From Aquabacterium commune (GTDB taxonomy: Bacteria > Pseudomonadota > Gammaproteobacteria > Burkholderiales > Burkholderiaceae_C), in contig NZ_SNXW01000001.1 of the NCBI RefSeq assembly GCF_004362855.1, forward strand, positions 556,121-620,120: a DNA stretch of 64,000 nucleotides, given 5' to 3'. Shown here piece after piece: positions 26,254 to 35,991 of this stretch. The notes under the pieces are model-generated. The model ran no database searches. It had not been told where the DNA came from and was given only the letters and a program-made list of their open reading frames with translations. The first letter of the stretch is position 1. Each line of letters starts with the position of its first letter. Made by a program: the position numbers and the translations under genes.

Positions 26254-27390
26254 ATGGCATCTGCACCCGTTTCCTCCGCTGCCCCGCAACTGTCCACCAC
26301 GGCGCCTGCAGGCCATTCGGTCGTGCCCATCGACTTGGGCGAGCGCAGCTACGACATCCTGATCGGCGATGGCCTGCTGAAGGCCGAGAGCTTCGCCGGG
26401 CTGCCCCGATCGGCCAAGGCGCTGATCGTCACCAACACCACGGTCGGCCCGCTCTACACCGCCCAACTGCGCGCGGCCATCGCACCGTTGCACCAGCAGG
26501 TGCTGGACGTGGAACTGCCCGATGGCGAGCAGTACAAGGACTGGCCGGCCCTCAACCAGGTGTTCACCAAGCTGCTGGAAGAGGCGGCCGACCGCAAGAC
26601 GGTGCTGTACGCCCTGGGCGGCGGTGTCGTCGGTGACATGACCGGTTTCGCAGCGGCCTGCTACATGCGCGGCGTGCCCTTCGTGCAGGTGCCCACCACG
26701 CTGCTGGCGCAGGTGGATTCGTCCGTGGGTGGCAAGACGGCCATCAACCACCCGGCCGGCAAGAACATGATCGGTGCGTTCTACCAGCCGCTGCGTGTGG
26801 TCTGCGACATCGACACGCTGGACACCTTGCCGCAGCGCGAGTTGCTGGCCGGCCTGGCCGAGGTCATCAAGTACGGCCCGATCGCCGATGCCGAATTCCT
26901 GTCCTGGCTGGAAACCAACCTCGACCTGCTGCTGGCGCGCGACCGCGCTGCGCTCAGGCACGCCATCCAGCGGTCTTGCGAGATCAAGGCCTGGGTGGTG
27001 GGTCAGGACGAGAAGGAATCCGGCCTGCGCGCCATCCTGAACTACGGCCACACTTTCGGGCACGCCATCGAGGCGGGCATGGGCTATGGCGCGTGGCTGC
27101 ACGGCGAGGCCGTGGGCTGCGGCATGGTGATGGCGGCCGACCTGTCTGCCCGCCTGGGCCTGATCGACGAGGCCACCTCGCAGCGCATCCGCGCGCTGGT
27201 CGAGCGAACCGGCCTGCCCGTGCAGGGCCCGGACCTGGGCGCCGACCGCTACATCGAGCTGATGCAGGTGGACAAGAAGGCCGAAGGCGGCGAGATCCGT
27301 TTCGTGGTCGTCGGGCCTTTGGGTCAGGCGGGCATGCGGGGCGCGCCCGATGCCATGGTGCGCGATGTGATCGCCGCGAACGTGCGCTGA
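26254..27390 (+). CDS. aroB: 3-dehydroquinate synthase
   Basis: Second step of the shikimate pathway, NAD- and metal-dependent conversion of DAHP to 3-dehydroquinate. 378 residues; NAD motif [13 protein letters not shown], then [27 protein letters not shown], and the metal ligands in [11 protein letters not shown] and HGEAV are all present. ATG 26254 was chosen as start; the frame runs upstream into the SRP RNA region. A short Ala/Ser-rich N-terminal extension precedes the domain. aroK was not found in the window; dgt follows 19 bp downstream. Confidence 0.97.
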   Translation: MASAPVSSAAPQLSTTAPAGHSVVPIDLGERSYDILIGDGLLKAESFAGLPRSAKALIVTNTTVGPLYTAQLRAAIAPLHQQVLDVELPDGEQYKDWPALNQVFTKLLEEAADRKTVLYALGGGVVGDMTGFAAACYMRGVPFVQVPTTLLAQVDSSVGGKTAINHPAGKNMIGAFYQPLRVVCDIDTLDTLPQRELLAGLAEVIKYGPIADAEFLSWLETNLDLLLARDRAALRHAIQRSCEIKAWVVGQDEKESGLRAILNYGHTFGHAIEAGMGYGAWLHGEAVGCGMVMAADLSARLGLIDEATSQRIRALVERTGLPVQGPDLGADRYIELMQVDKKAEGGEIRFVVVGPLGQAGMRGAPDAMVRDVIAANVR

Positions 27391-27409
27391 ACTGGCACGG
27401 CTTTCCGCC

Positions 27410-28537
27410 ATGTTGACCGCCCCTTACGCCAGCCAGCCCGACCGCTCGCGGGGGCGCCAGTTCCCCGAGCCCAGTGCGCCGACGCGCAGCGAGTTCCAGC
27501 GCGACCGCGACCGCATCGTGCACAGCACGGCTTTCCGACGTCTGGTTTACAAGACGCAGGTCTTCCTCAACCACGAGGGCGACCTCTTCCGCACGCGGCT
27601 GACGCACTCGCTGGAAGTGGCGCAGCTGGGGCGGTCCATCGCGCGCTCGCTGGGCCTCAACGAAGACCTGGTCGAGGCCGTGGCCCTGGCGCATGACCTG
27701 GGCCACACGCCCTTCGGCCACGCGGGCCAGGATGTGCTCAACGACTGCATGGGCGAGCACGGCGGCTTCGAGCACAACCTGCAATCGCTGCGCGTGGTCG
27801 ATGAGCTGGAAGAGCGCTACCTGCCCTACAACGGCCTGAACCTGACCTTCGAGACGCGCGAGGGCATCCTCAAGCACTGCTCGCGTCGCCACGCCGAGAT
27901 GCTCGAAGCGCGCGAGCCCGGCGGTGTGGGCCTGCGCTTCCTGAACGGCACCCAGCCCAGCCTGGAGGCACAGCTGTGCAACCTGGCCGATGAGATCGCC
28001 TACAACGCCCACGACATCGACGACGGCGTGCGCTCCGGGCTGATCACGCTGGAGCAGCTCGAAGCCGTGCCCCTGTTCGTGCGCTTCCGCGACGAGACGC
28101 TGCGCGAGTTCCCGCAGGCCAAGGGCCGCCGCTTGTTGTTCGACAGCATCCGCCGCATGCTGTCGCAGCAGGTCTATGACGTGATCGACGCCACGCGCGC
28201 GCGCATCGCCGAGCACCTGCCGCTCAACGCCAACGAGGCGCGCCAATGCCCGCCACTGGTGCGCTTCAGCCCAGGCATGCGCGAGGCCAGCACCCAGCTC
28301 AAGCGTTTCCTGTTCAAGGAGCTGTACCGGCATCCGCAGGTCAACGAGACCACGGCGCGGGCCAAGCAGGTGCTCAGCGAGCTGTTCCACGCCTACGTGG
28401 CAGCGCCGCAAGAAATGCAGAGCGCTTTTGCCGAACGCGGCGACCGCCACCGCGCCGTGGCCGACTACATCGCCGGCATGACGGACCGGTTTGCCGTGCG
28501 GGAGCACGAGCGGCTGACGGGGCAGAAGTTGTTTTGA
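27410..28537 (+). CDS. dgt: Deoxyguanosinetriphosphate triphosphohydrolase-like protein
   Basis: HD-domain dNTPase releasing triphosphate, 375 residues. The fingerprint is complete: FRRLVYKTQVF, RTRLTHSLEVAQ (His), AHDLGHTPFGHAG (HD) and NAHDIDDG. It is of the short dGTPase-like class. The ATG lies 19 bp after aroB, so it is probably co-transcribed. It ends 5 bp from the convergent sugar-isomerase-like gene, where GC content and gene function change. Confidence 0.94.
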   Translation: MLTAPYASQPDRSRGRQFPEPSAPTRSEFQRDRDRIVHSTAFRRLVYKTQVFLNHEGDLFRTRLTHSLEVAQLGRSIARSLGLNEDLVEAVALAHDLGHTPFGHAGQDVLNDCMGEHGGFEHNLQSLRVVDELEERYLPYNGLNLTFETREGILKHCSRRHAEMLEAREPGGVGLRFLNGTQPSLEAQLCNLADEIAYNAHDIDDGVRSGLITLEQLEAVPLFVRFRDETLREFPQAKGRRLLFDSIRRMLSQQVYDVIDATRARIAEHLPLNANEARQCPPLVRFSPGMREASTQLKRFLFKELYRHPQVNETTARAKQVLSELFHAYVAAPQEMQSAFAERGDRHRAVADYIAGMTDRFAVREHERLTGQKLF

Positions 28538-28542
28538 CCTTG

Positions 28543-29361
28543 TCAGCCCATTCGGGCTTCGCGAAGGATGGCCCAGGGCCCCTCCTCGATCACGCCCATG
28601 GGCGGAACTCGCATTTCGATCGCACACCAGTGAGGCCAATCTACGCTTCGCAAGAAGCGCAAATTCGCCAGCTGTGGTGCGCACGGCGCAGAGAATCCAC
28701 CCAGTTCGGGCTCGCTCATCTGGTAGTGGACCCAGCGCTGTCCCCTTGATTCTTCCCACAGGTCCTCAATGGACTCTTCCGCGGCAAACAAGGCCGCAGC
28801 ATCGATGTGCACGCCGAGGCCAGGGTGGTCCACCGCAGCAACCAGTTGAGACACCTCCGCTGTGGTGATGCAGAAATCGCCCCCGTACTCAGGCCGCGCC
28901 GGCTCCAGCGCCAAGCATGAGCCGGCATCGTGGAATGTTTGCGCCAGCCGTCGCAGCAAGGGAATGGCGCGGTCGACCGCCTCGGCCATGGGCAAATCTC
29001 CTCGGAGCCGCTGGCGTGGCGCGCCGAGCACGGCAACACCGGCGCCCAGGCCTTCACCGAGTTCGGCGACAAACTCCAGGTGTTCGACAAAGGCATTCCC
29101 ACCGTCTGCGCCAAACAGACAGGCGTCGGCCTTGCCAAACAGCAATGCCTGCATCGACGGCAATGAGAACCCTTGATCGGCCATGCGCTTGCGCCACTCA
29201 CGCGCGCCAGCAGGTGTTGCGCCATGCCAGTTGGGCCAGAGACGTGTCGGCGCCACCTCAATGCCACCCACGCCTTGGGCCTGCAGCCATGGCAGCACGG
29301 CCGCCTCCTGCGCATCGGTCCACGCAATGTTGGAACAAGCCAGTTTCATTGTCATGGTCAT
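28543..29361 (-). CDS. Sugar phosphate isomerase/epimerase-like TIM-barrel protein
   Basis: 272 residues of the AP-endonuclease-2-like TIM-barrel superfamily: MKLACSNIAW opening, GIEVAPTRLWP, VAVLGAPRQRLRGD, CLALEPARPEYGGDFCIT and GLGVHIDAAALF supply typical metal-binding Glu/His/Asp positions. Its start (29361) overlaps the stop of the next upstream gene (ATGA), so it is translationally coupled and last in the glycan operon. Substrate unknown; probably an unusual sugar used on flagellin or another surface glycan. Confidence 0.82.
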   Translation of the reverse strand: MTMTMKLACSNIAWTDAQEAAVLPWLQAQGVGGIEVAPTRLWPNWHGATPAGAREWRKRMADQGFSLPSMQALLFGKADACLFGADGGNAFVEHLEFVAELGEGLGAGVAVLGAPRQRLRGDLPMAEAVDRAIPLLRRLAQTFHDAGSCLALEPARPEYGGDFCITTAEVSQLVAAVDHPGLGVHIDAAALFAAEESIEDLWEESRGQRWVHYQMSEPELGGFSAPCAPQLANLRFLRSVDWPHWCAIEMRVPPMGVIEEGPWAILREARMG

Positions 29362-30146
29362 GCAGTGACGTGGGCCACAGGCACTGGCGAACGCAGCCAC
29401 GTCTGCAATGCGTCCATGACGGCTCGGCGATCCATCCAGTACGGGCCAGCGCCTCCAAACAGTTGCGAATGCTCGCTCTGCATGTCGTACCGCACGGGGC
29501 TACTGGGTTGACTCTGCAATTCGCGGGAGGGAAAGAAGCGCTCGGCGATGTCCCTGGTGCAAATGGGCTCGGTGGCAGCATTGACGAGGGGCAAGCCCGA
29601 CGATATCAAGGCCTCGATGTCGCTGGACAGGCGGGCAATGGGGTACCACTGGAACGCCGACTCAGGATGGATGCGCTCCGTCATGTGGTCGCGAACCAGG
29701 TCGTGCAGCACGTTCTTCTTCAACCCAGAGCCAAACAAACCGGGCAATCGGATCATGCTGGAGCGCGGAAACTGCCCCGCAACCCATCCCTCGAATTCAT
29801 GCCGATGCTTGCCATAAGGCTGAGCGGCGGCGACGTCAATCGGCGAGCTTTCGCTTACCCCCATTGGCGATGGATATACGTCCACAGTGGAAACAACGAC
29901 CACCTGCTTCGCGTTCACGGACGCCAGGGCACCTTGCAGGGCCCTCATGTTGCAGAGATCTCCAACAGGATCCTGGTTGGCCCGCCATTTTTCAGCGGGC
30001 AGTCCGGCGATCACCAACAAGTCGGCCTGAACGCTCTGCAAGTCGCGCAAATTGCTCCTGTTGACGCAAAGGTCGAACGACCGCTGCTGGAGCAGATTGC
30101 TGCCTACAAAACCGGTGTATCCGACGAGAACGCGTTCAATTTCCAT
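29358..30146 (-). CDS. NAD(P)-dependent epimerase/dehydratase-like protein
   Basis: 262 residues with a Rossmann opening MEIERVLVGYTGFVGSNL (GxxGxxG) and STVDVYP near residue 87. The usual YxxxK reads YGKHR, so the catalytic Lys is displaced or absent in the classical register. The C-terminus is short for an extended SDR. It is likely to act on a nucleotide sugar or related metabolite. Coupled to the isomerase downstream by a 4-bp overlap, and 6 bp after the FAD oxidoreductase gene. The codon composition is less GC-rich than the flanks. Confidence 0.8.
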   Translation of the reverse strand: MEIERVLVGYTGFVGSNLLQQRSFDLCVNRSNLRDLQSVQADLLVIAGLPAEKWRANQDPVGDLCNMRALQGALASVNAKQVVVVSTVDVYPSPMGVSESSPIDVAAAQPYGKHRHEFEGWVAGQFPRSSMIRLPGLFGSGLKKNVLHDLVRDHMTERIHPESAFQWYPIARLSSDIEALISSGLPLVNAATEPICTRDIAERFFPSRELQSQPSSPVRYDMQSEHSQLFGGAGPYWMDRRAVMDALQTWLRSPVPVAHVTA

Positions 30147-30152
30147 GCTGCA

Positions 30153-31196
30153 TCAAAGCAAAGCGCCCAGAATTCGATCGGTGGCATAGAAGATGTTATC
30201 GATTTTTCCTGACTGCACGTTGAAGCACCGCCCGTTCGCGGCGACACCACAAGCTCGATTCTCAGACAAACCTTTGGGTTTGGTCTTGATCGCAAACTGT
30301 GGGCCAACAAATGTAAACGTCTCCTTGAAGCCAGGCATGTAGGGGTGAACCTCTGCCTCCATGGACCTGCGCTTCTCATCGATCAGGTTCGCATCCACTG
30401 CGGCAAGCCTTTCGTAGGCGCGCGACTTGTTTTCGTAACGCCCCAGAGGCGTGTGGGTCACAGAAGACAGGGTGAAAACGCCAGGGTCCTCGGTGGGGTA
30501 GATGGACCACAAATCGCCGTCCACCAAAGTGATGGCAGGAAATGGCGCGGAGAGGTCTTCGCGCAGACGGTAGTAAAGAAGCAGCGTTGGCTCGAAGTAA
30601 ACGCTGCCGGATTCACCGCTTGCACTGGGCAAGGCGCCCCACGTGGCGTCAATGAAATGATCGTACGCCACGCCATCGACCCACACGTGTCCATCGCGCT
30701 GCTGAACCTCTGTCACGGCATGGTTCAGGTTCACCGTGCCGTTCAAGCGCTTGGTGAAGTAACCACGGGCAGCGGAGGTCAGCACAACGCGCTCTTGGCA
30801 ACGCACAGCGCCTTCAAACCTGCCTGCGTCAATGTGATCGATGCTCTTCAATGGGATTTTCTCAATGGAGATGCCACTGGAAAGCATGATGGAGAAGTAG
30901 GTGTCAAAGTCGATCAGCGAAGCTTCTTTGGGCACGAGATAAATGTTGTTCTCGACCGGCGTGGACAGTTTGGGATAGCGCTCAGCGAAACGGTGATAAC
31001 CGTCGCGAGATTGGTAACGCGTTTGCGCCGACCTGGCGTAGTGCAGCCCTTGGTGCAGCCGGAACTGGTTGTTGCCTGATGCTTCGCTGAACAAGCAGTC
31101 GTTCTTCTCAAACAGGTCCACGCTCACGCCATGCGCCTTGAGCGAAGAAGCAATGTGGCAGCCGTACCAGCCGCCGCCTGCGACTGCGACCCTCAT
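30153..31196 (-). CDS. FAD-dependent oxidoreductase, glycan-cluster type
   Basis: 347 residues beginning MRVAVAGGGWYGCHIASSLK, a GxGxxG FAD/Rossmann motif, then FEKNDCLFSEASGNNQFRLHQGLHYARS, typical of DAO-like oxidoreductases found in surface polysaccharide clusters. The ATG overlaps the stop of the large fusion gene (ATGA). AT content is visibly higher than in flanking genes, suggesting horizontal acquisition. Reaction unknown; with the neighbouring epimerase and isomerase it may build a rare sugar. Confidence 0.82.
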   Translation of the reverse strand: MRVAVAGGGWYGCHIASSLKAHGVSVDLFEKNDCLFSEASGNNQFRLHQGLHYARSAQTRYQSRDGYHRFAERYPKLSTPVENNIYLVPKEASLIDFDTYFSIMLSSGISIEKIPLKSIDHIDAGRFEGAVRCQERVVLTSAARGYFTKRLNGTVNLNHAVTEVQQRDGHVWVDGVAYDHFIDATWGALPSASGESGSVYFEPTLLLYYRLREDLSAPFPAITLVDGDLWSIYPTEDPGVFTLSSVTHTPLGRYENKSRAYERLAAVDANLIDEKRRSMEAEVHPYMPGFKETFTFVGPQFAIKTKPKGLSENRACGVAANGRCFNVQSGKIDNIFYATDRILGALL

Positions 31197-33961
31197 GATG
31201 CGACGGCCTCGGTTGCGATCAATGAGGCCCGGTGGCGCGTGAGAAGTGTGCGGATGCGCTCGTTCCATCCGCAGCGAAGCATCGCCGCGGAGGGCTCGCT
31301 TTGAGGGGCAGGCCGTGCCAGCCACTCATCGGCGACTGCCGCGAGGTCGGGCGCGTTCGGTGAGAACGCGTGAACCATGGCTGCGGGCACACGTTCCTCA
31401 ACAATGGCAGCGTTGTTGTGCGTCATCACCGGCACACCCTGCGCCCACGCAGAATACGCGCGGTCATGGCAACCCCAGTCCCAGTTCGGGTCGAGGTTCA
31501 AAACGCCTCGGTAGAGCGGCATCAAGGCAGGCAACTGGGCATGCGGCATCGAGCCCAGGAAGCGGAAGCCATCCTGATCCCCAAAGGCCTGGTCCCAACC
31601 CGGCCCGATGAAATCGACAGGCACGCCACGCAGAGATTCCACAGCGAGTACCCTGCGGACTCGCTTGAGGAAAGAGTCGCCCGCACACATCAAGGTCATC
31701 ATGCTGTCGGTGAACAAGTCTTTGCCGCTCAGAGACAAGAGGGCGTGCGCCGTCACCAAGGGGTTACCGGCGGCATTGGCGCTCATCATGGCAGCAGCCA
31801 AGGCATGCACATCGGAGTGAGCCAAACCCGGAGCGTTGGCGGACATCAGAGTCGCCTCGAGGTCCTGCCGGATGGCGGCTCTTGAGAGCTCCTGGCCCAA
31901 AGCGCCGATCACCAGGATGCGCTGCTGCTGAGGCAACTCCGCTGCAGAGCGTCGGCTCTCATCGGGCGCTGTGAACGCGGCGAAAGGCAGGTAAAAGGCT
32001 TGTGGTGGCAACAGAGGCTGTGCCCCGCCCTGGCCCAATTGCAAATAGCTTCGCTCGGCCAGGATTGGAACCAGTTTCTCGTTATCCCAGGCACGACGGA
32101 TGAAGTCCCGCGTGGCAGGAACGCGGGCCAAGTCATAAATGGGCGAGTCAAGGAGGTAGGCATAAACCGGGCATTCAAACAGCTCAGCCAGCGGCCTTCC
32201 ACCCACTTGGATGTTCAAGGGCAAGGCGCCTATCGTGATCACGCCCGAGAGCGTCGCCGGCAGGCGCGACCACTGGGCGGACAAGTCCGTCGACATGTTC
32301 AGCTCGACAACGGCTTCCCCCTCAGCCCGCAAGGCGGCCGCCATTTCGTGGGAAAAATTATCGGTAACGCCGTCGTCGTGAGCAGGGTAGATGAGCACCC
32401 AGGGCGCAGGGCTCGGCTCCGTGCGCTTGCCCACAACAACAGTTGGCTGCGAGGCCGTCTCGGGCACGTCCGAAGGCGGTGCATCGTCGTGCGCGAACAC
32501 GTCCATGTCGTCCGGCAGCCCGCCGAAGCTCGCCTGCATCGTCCGAGCCGTCATCCGCTCGCCCAAGGTGGTCGCCTGTTTGGTCAGGGTGACTCGCATG
32601 AAGTTGGCAGCATCACGCGCACACTCGCGGAGACTGCCGTCCAGGTAGGCAAACTTAGCAACTTGGAACCGGCGATCGAACCACCCCAGATACCAGAACC
32701 AATCGGCGTAATAGATCCATGAGTTCTCGTTCATGGCGCGGACGTGCGTTGGGTCCTGCCAGGCAGCGTTCGCGCGCTCGTAAGGCACTTCGATCTGCAT
32801 CTGACCGCCATCGCGCAGCAGCGTCAGACAGTTGCCCATCAGCGTGGTCAAGTCGGGGACGTGCTCCAACACGTTATTCGCATAGATGACATCCAGCGAA
32901 TCGGCGCAGAGCTCCACATCGCCGACCTGATCACCGTGAACATGCAAAGGCCACTCAAGCGGCTGCGCAAGGTTCAACACCACATCGGGCTCGGCGGATG
33001 CGAGGATGTCAACGTTGAGCCAACCCGGCTTGTAATCCTTCCCCGAGCCAATGTGCAACTTGTTCGGGCGCCATGGGCCTGATGCCAGATTAGAGAGATG
33101 GGTCTGGGTGTAAGCGAGCGCAAAAACCAACGCATCGGCATACGGCTCGATCACATCATGCTGGCGGAAAGCTTGCAGCTTGGCTCGGCCCTGCACGCCA
33201 AAATCCGGCGCTCGGAGCTTCTCCCGAACGAACCCCGACCAATCGCCATCACGCACCCAAAAAACAGCGTCCTCAAACTGCGCGGGAGGTGCAGCTGACA
33301 GCAGGCGCTCACTGACAACAGGTGCGCCAAGGGACAAGCACTGGAAGACACGCGCCTGTTCAAAACGAGCGCTTTCGTAATAGTGGCAATTCAAGACGGC
33401 TTTGGCTTGGCGGATCAAGTCATCGCGTTCCGGGCCATACACAGCGCCGTTGACGACAGTCACGCTGCCACCAGCGTCTTCGATCTGCTGGATGATCCGC
33501 TTGCGCCGCTCGTTCATGCTCCCAAAGAAAAGCAGGTCGATGGGCCGGTCTTCGATGGCCACCGCAGCGGGCGCCAGGTAGGGCGCGTGGGAGAACGTGA
33601 TGATGGGGACGTCGTCCACATGGGGGGTGTAGGCCGCCACGTTGCCTGGGTCGTAATCGAAAACAGCCGACGATGCCAGCAATCGCAGGTACTCCGGGGA
33701 CACGCTCGCCCCACCGCTGCCGATCTGCTCCAGGTTCACGAAGATGCAGCTGTAGCGCGTGCGCAGCTCAGCGTCAAAACCCAGGTGAGCACCGAAAACC
33801 ACATTGACCGCGTCATGCCGGAGGCGGTTCTTGGAGAGCGTGACTTCAGCGCCCAGTCGCCTGAATTGGTAACGCAGGTATCTCGCCTGGTCCAAGAACC
33901 CGAGGGAATGCACGTAGCCGACGGGCTGAACGATGCAAATGTGAACGGCGCGCATTTCCAT
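31193..33961 (-). CDS. Fusion protein: glycosyltransferase - SAM methyltransferase - glycosyltransferase
   Basis: 922 residues with three apparent parts. Residues 1-295: a GT-B/CgeB-like segment (ICIVQPVGYVHSLGFLDQA, LLFFGSMNERRKRII, GAPVVSE). About 300-510: class I methyltransferase (LHIGSGKDYKPGWLNVDI, YANNVLEHVPDL). About 520-922: a second glycosyltransferase-like segment (LGSMPHAQLPALMPLYRGVLNLDPNWDWGCHDRAYSAWAQGVPVMT). It probably transfers and methylates sugars on flagellin. Start at ATG 33961 with AGGAAAA upstream. It lies 92 bp after the OGT-like gene and is coupled to the FAD oxidoreductase. Substrates are not readable. Confidence 0.82.
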   Translation of the reverse strand: MEMRAVHICIVQPVGYVHSLGFLDQARYLRYQFRRLGAEVTLSKNRLRHDAVNVVFGAHLGFDAELRTRYSCIFVNLEQIGSGGASVSPEYLRLLASSAVFDYDPGNVAAYTPHVDDVPIITFSHAPYLAPAAVAIEDRPIDLLFFGSMNERRKRIIQQIEDAGGSVTVVNGAVYGPERDDLIRQAKAVLNCHYYESARFEQARVFQCLSLGAPVVSERLLSAAPPAQFEDAVFWVRDGDWSGFVREKLRAPDFGVQGRAKLQAFRQHDVIEPYADALVFALAYTQTHLSNLASGPWRPNKLHIGSGKDYKPGWLNVDILASAEPDVVLNLAQPLEWPLHVHGDQVGDVELCADSLDVIYANNVLEHVPDLTTLMGNCLTLLRDGGQMQIEVPYERANAAWQDPTHVRAMNENSWIYYADWFWYLGWFDRRFQVAKFAYLDGSLRECARDAANFMRVTLTKQATTLGERMTARTMQASFGGLPDDMDVFAHDDAPPSDVPETASQPTVVVGKRTEPSPAPWVLIYPAHDDGVTDNFSHEMAAALRAEGEAVVELNMSTDLSAQWSRLPATLSGVITIGALPLNIQVGGRPLAELFECPVYAYLLDSPIYDLARVPATRDFIRRAWDNEKLVPILAERSYLQLGQGGAQPLLPPQAFYLPFAAFTAPDESRRSAAELPQQQRILVIGALGQELSRAAIRQDLEATLMSANAPGLAHSDVHALAAAMMSANAAGNPLVTAHALLSLSGKDLFTDSMMTLMCAGDSFLKRVRRVLAVESLRGVPVDFIGPGWDQAFGDQDGFRFLGSMPHAQLPALMPLYRGVLNLDPNWDWGCHDRAYSAWAQGVPVMTHNNAAIVEERVPAAMVHAFSPNAPDLAAVADEWLARPAPQSEPSAAMLRCGWNERIRTLLTRHRASLIATEAVAS

Positions 33962-34053
33962 GAGGTTTTCCTGAAAGACGTGATGCCAGTCTATGGAACG
34001 GGCGGCGCCATGAGCGCGCAAAAAGCCTGGCCAACCGATGCCACTAATGGGAC

Positions 34054-35991
34054 TCAGGCAGGACGCGCATCGATTGCGGCGAGGTGGGTCGCTCGCGCGC
34101 CATGATCGCGCCGCACCACCATGCGCTCCAGCAACTGCTCCAAGTCGGCCGTGTAACGCGCGCTGTCAAACAGAGGCGCTTGATCGCGCGCCTCGGCCAG
34201 TTGCGCTCGGATGCGCGCCCGCTCGGCCGGGTCTGCCGCCAAGGCCAGCACCTTGGCGCGGTAGGCCGCCAGGCTTTCGGTGGCCAACTCGGACAGGCCG
34301 ACCGCGTTGAGCAAGCTGCCTGCCACGCGTGACGCAAAGGTCTGCCCCATGAAGGTGACCACCGGCAGGCCGGCCCACAACGCGTCGCTGGCGGTGGTGT
34401 GCGCGTTGCAGGGCCAGGCATCGATGAAGATGTCGGCCAGCTGGGTGCGGTTGATGTGATCGGCCAAGCCCAGGCGCGGCGCCCAGCGGATGCGGGCCAA
34501 GTCAACGCCACGCACCGAGAGCTCTTCTTCCAGGTGCGGGCGGGCCTGGCCGTGCCAGTCCAGCAGCCACAGCACAGCGTTCGGGATGTCGCGCAGGAAG
34601 CCGCACCAGACGTCCAGCACTTCGGGCGAAATCTTGTAGGCCTGGTTGAAGCCGCACAAGACCAAGGCGTCCTCCGGCAGTCCCGCCGCCTTGCGGTCCA
34701 TGGGCTGAGGGCGCGGACGTTGTCGGTCGTTGGGCTGGTAGCACACAGGCAGCTGCGCGATCTTTTCAGAGAAGTGCGCCTCGTGTGCGAGGGGCGTGAC
34801 GACAGGGTCACCGATGATGTAGTCGATGAAGGTGGACCCGGTGGTGCCCGGGAAGCCCAGGTAAGTGGCTTGCACGGGCGCAGGCCGGCGGGCGAACACG
34901 CCCATGCGGTTCTGCGCGGTGTAGCCCTTGAGGTCAATCAGCAGGTCGAGCTGGTCATCGGCGATCCGCTGTGCGATGTCCTGGTCGGACGCGCCAGCCA
35001 GTTCGACGAAGTGCTCGGCAGCGGCCTCGATGCGTTGGCGCATGGGCGTCTTGTCGTCGGGGCCGTGTGAGTAGAGGAAAACTTCGAAGCGGCTGCGGTC
35101 GTGGTGCTCGAACACTTCGGCCATGAGTACACTGGTGGCGTGCTGGTGGAAGTCGGCGGACACATAGCCCACGCGGATGCGCTCGCCATGGCGCACGCGT
35201 TCCCGGCGCACCACCGGCTTGATGTCGGCAAAGTTGTTGGACATCAGCCGGCACGCCTTGAGCTGGTGCAGGGGGTCATCGGTCAAGGTGACGTGGGCGA
35301 ACGGTGCGGTCATCACGCGCGCCGTGTCGTCGAGCGCGTCCACCATGCTGCGCATGTTGGCCTCTTCCTCGGCGGCCTGCACCCAGCGGCAATTTTCGCG
35401 CTCGGCGTAGGCCAGCATGCCGTGCACGTGCAGGGCGTTGGCACCCAGACCAAGCACCAACCCCGTGCGGAAGCATTCCGAGGCTTCTTCCTTGAGCTGC
35501 ATCTCATAAAAGGAAATGCCCATGCGGTAGTGGGTGATGGCATCGTCCATCTGGATGGTCAGCGCTTCCATGAACGCCGTGATGGCTTCTTGCTGCTTGC
35601 CGGTGTTCTGCAAGGCACAGCCCAAGGCGCTCCAGTACTCGCGGTTGTTGCGGCGCTCCTCGGGCACGCTTTGCAGGTAAGCCAGCGTTTCCGCATGGTT
35701 CTGCATGCGTTGCAAGGCGGCCACCCGGATGAACAAAGCCACCTCTGAAGCGGGATTGCGTGCCAGCGCACGCAAGCTGTAGTCCAGCGCCTGCTCGATG
35801 CGGTCGCTCTCCAGGGCTGCCTTGGCAGCATTCACCAGATAGACGTCGTCCTTGGGTGCGATCTTGAGCGCAGCCTCAAAAGCCCGCAGCGCCTCGCCCC
35901 ACTGTCCCTTGCGCGACTGCGCCACCCCGCGTTCCCAGTGCTGGTGCGCCTGGCGGCTTTGTCGAGATGCGGGCTTGTGGATGACGTTCAT
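34054..35991 (-). CDS. TPR-containing O-GlcNAc-transferase-like (SPINDLY family) glycosyltransferase
   Basis: 645 residues. The N-terminal 240 residues carry TPR repeats (HWERGVAQSRKGQWGEALRA; then DAITHYRMGISFYEMQLKEEA). The rest is the GT41 catalytic region: VGYVSADFHQHATSV, PVQATYLGFPGTTG, YIIGDP, LCGFNQAYKISPEVLDVW and DIFIDAWPCNAHTTASDALWAGLPVVT. Such enzymes modify Ser/Thr of flagellin in several betaproteobacteria. It is divergent from the first flagellin gene, whose product is the likely acceptor. ATG 35991 was used; a TTG 12 codons upstream is a weaker start. Confidence 0.92.
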   Translation of the reverse strand: MNVIHKPASRQSRQAHQHWERGVAQSRKGQWGEALRAFEAALKIAPKDDVYLVNAAKAALESDRIEQALDYSLRALARNPASEVALFIRVAALQRMQNHAETLAYLQSVPEERRNNREYWSALGCALQNTGKQQEAITAFMEALTIQMDDAITHYRMGISFYEMQLKEEASECFRTGLVLGLGANALHVHGMLAYAERENCRWVQAAEEEANMRSMVDALDDTARVMTAPFAHVTLTDDPLHQLKACRLMSNNFADIKPVVRRERVRHGERIRVGYVSADFHQHATSVLMAEVFEHHDRSRFEVFLYSHGPDDKTPMRQRIEAAAEHFVELAGASDQDIAQRIADDQLDLLIDLKGYTAQNRMGVFARRPAPVQATYLGFPGTTGSTFIDYIIGDPVVTPLAHEAHFSEKIAQLPVCYQPNDRQRPRPQPMDRKAAGLPEDALVLCGFNQAYKISPEVLDVWCGFLRDIPNAVLWLLDWHGQARPHLEEELSVRGVDLARIRWAPRLGLADHINRTQLADIFIDAWPCNAHTTASDALWAGLPVVTFMGQTFASRVAGSLLNAVGLSELATESLAAYRAKVLALAADPAERARIRAQLAEARDQAPLFDSARYTADLEQLLERMVVRRDHGARATHLAAIDARPA

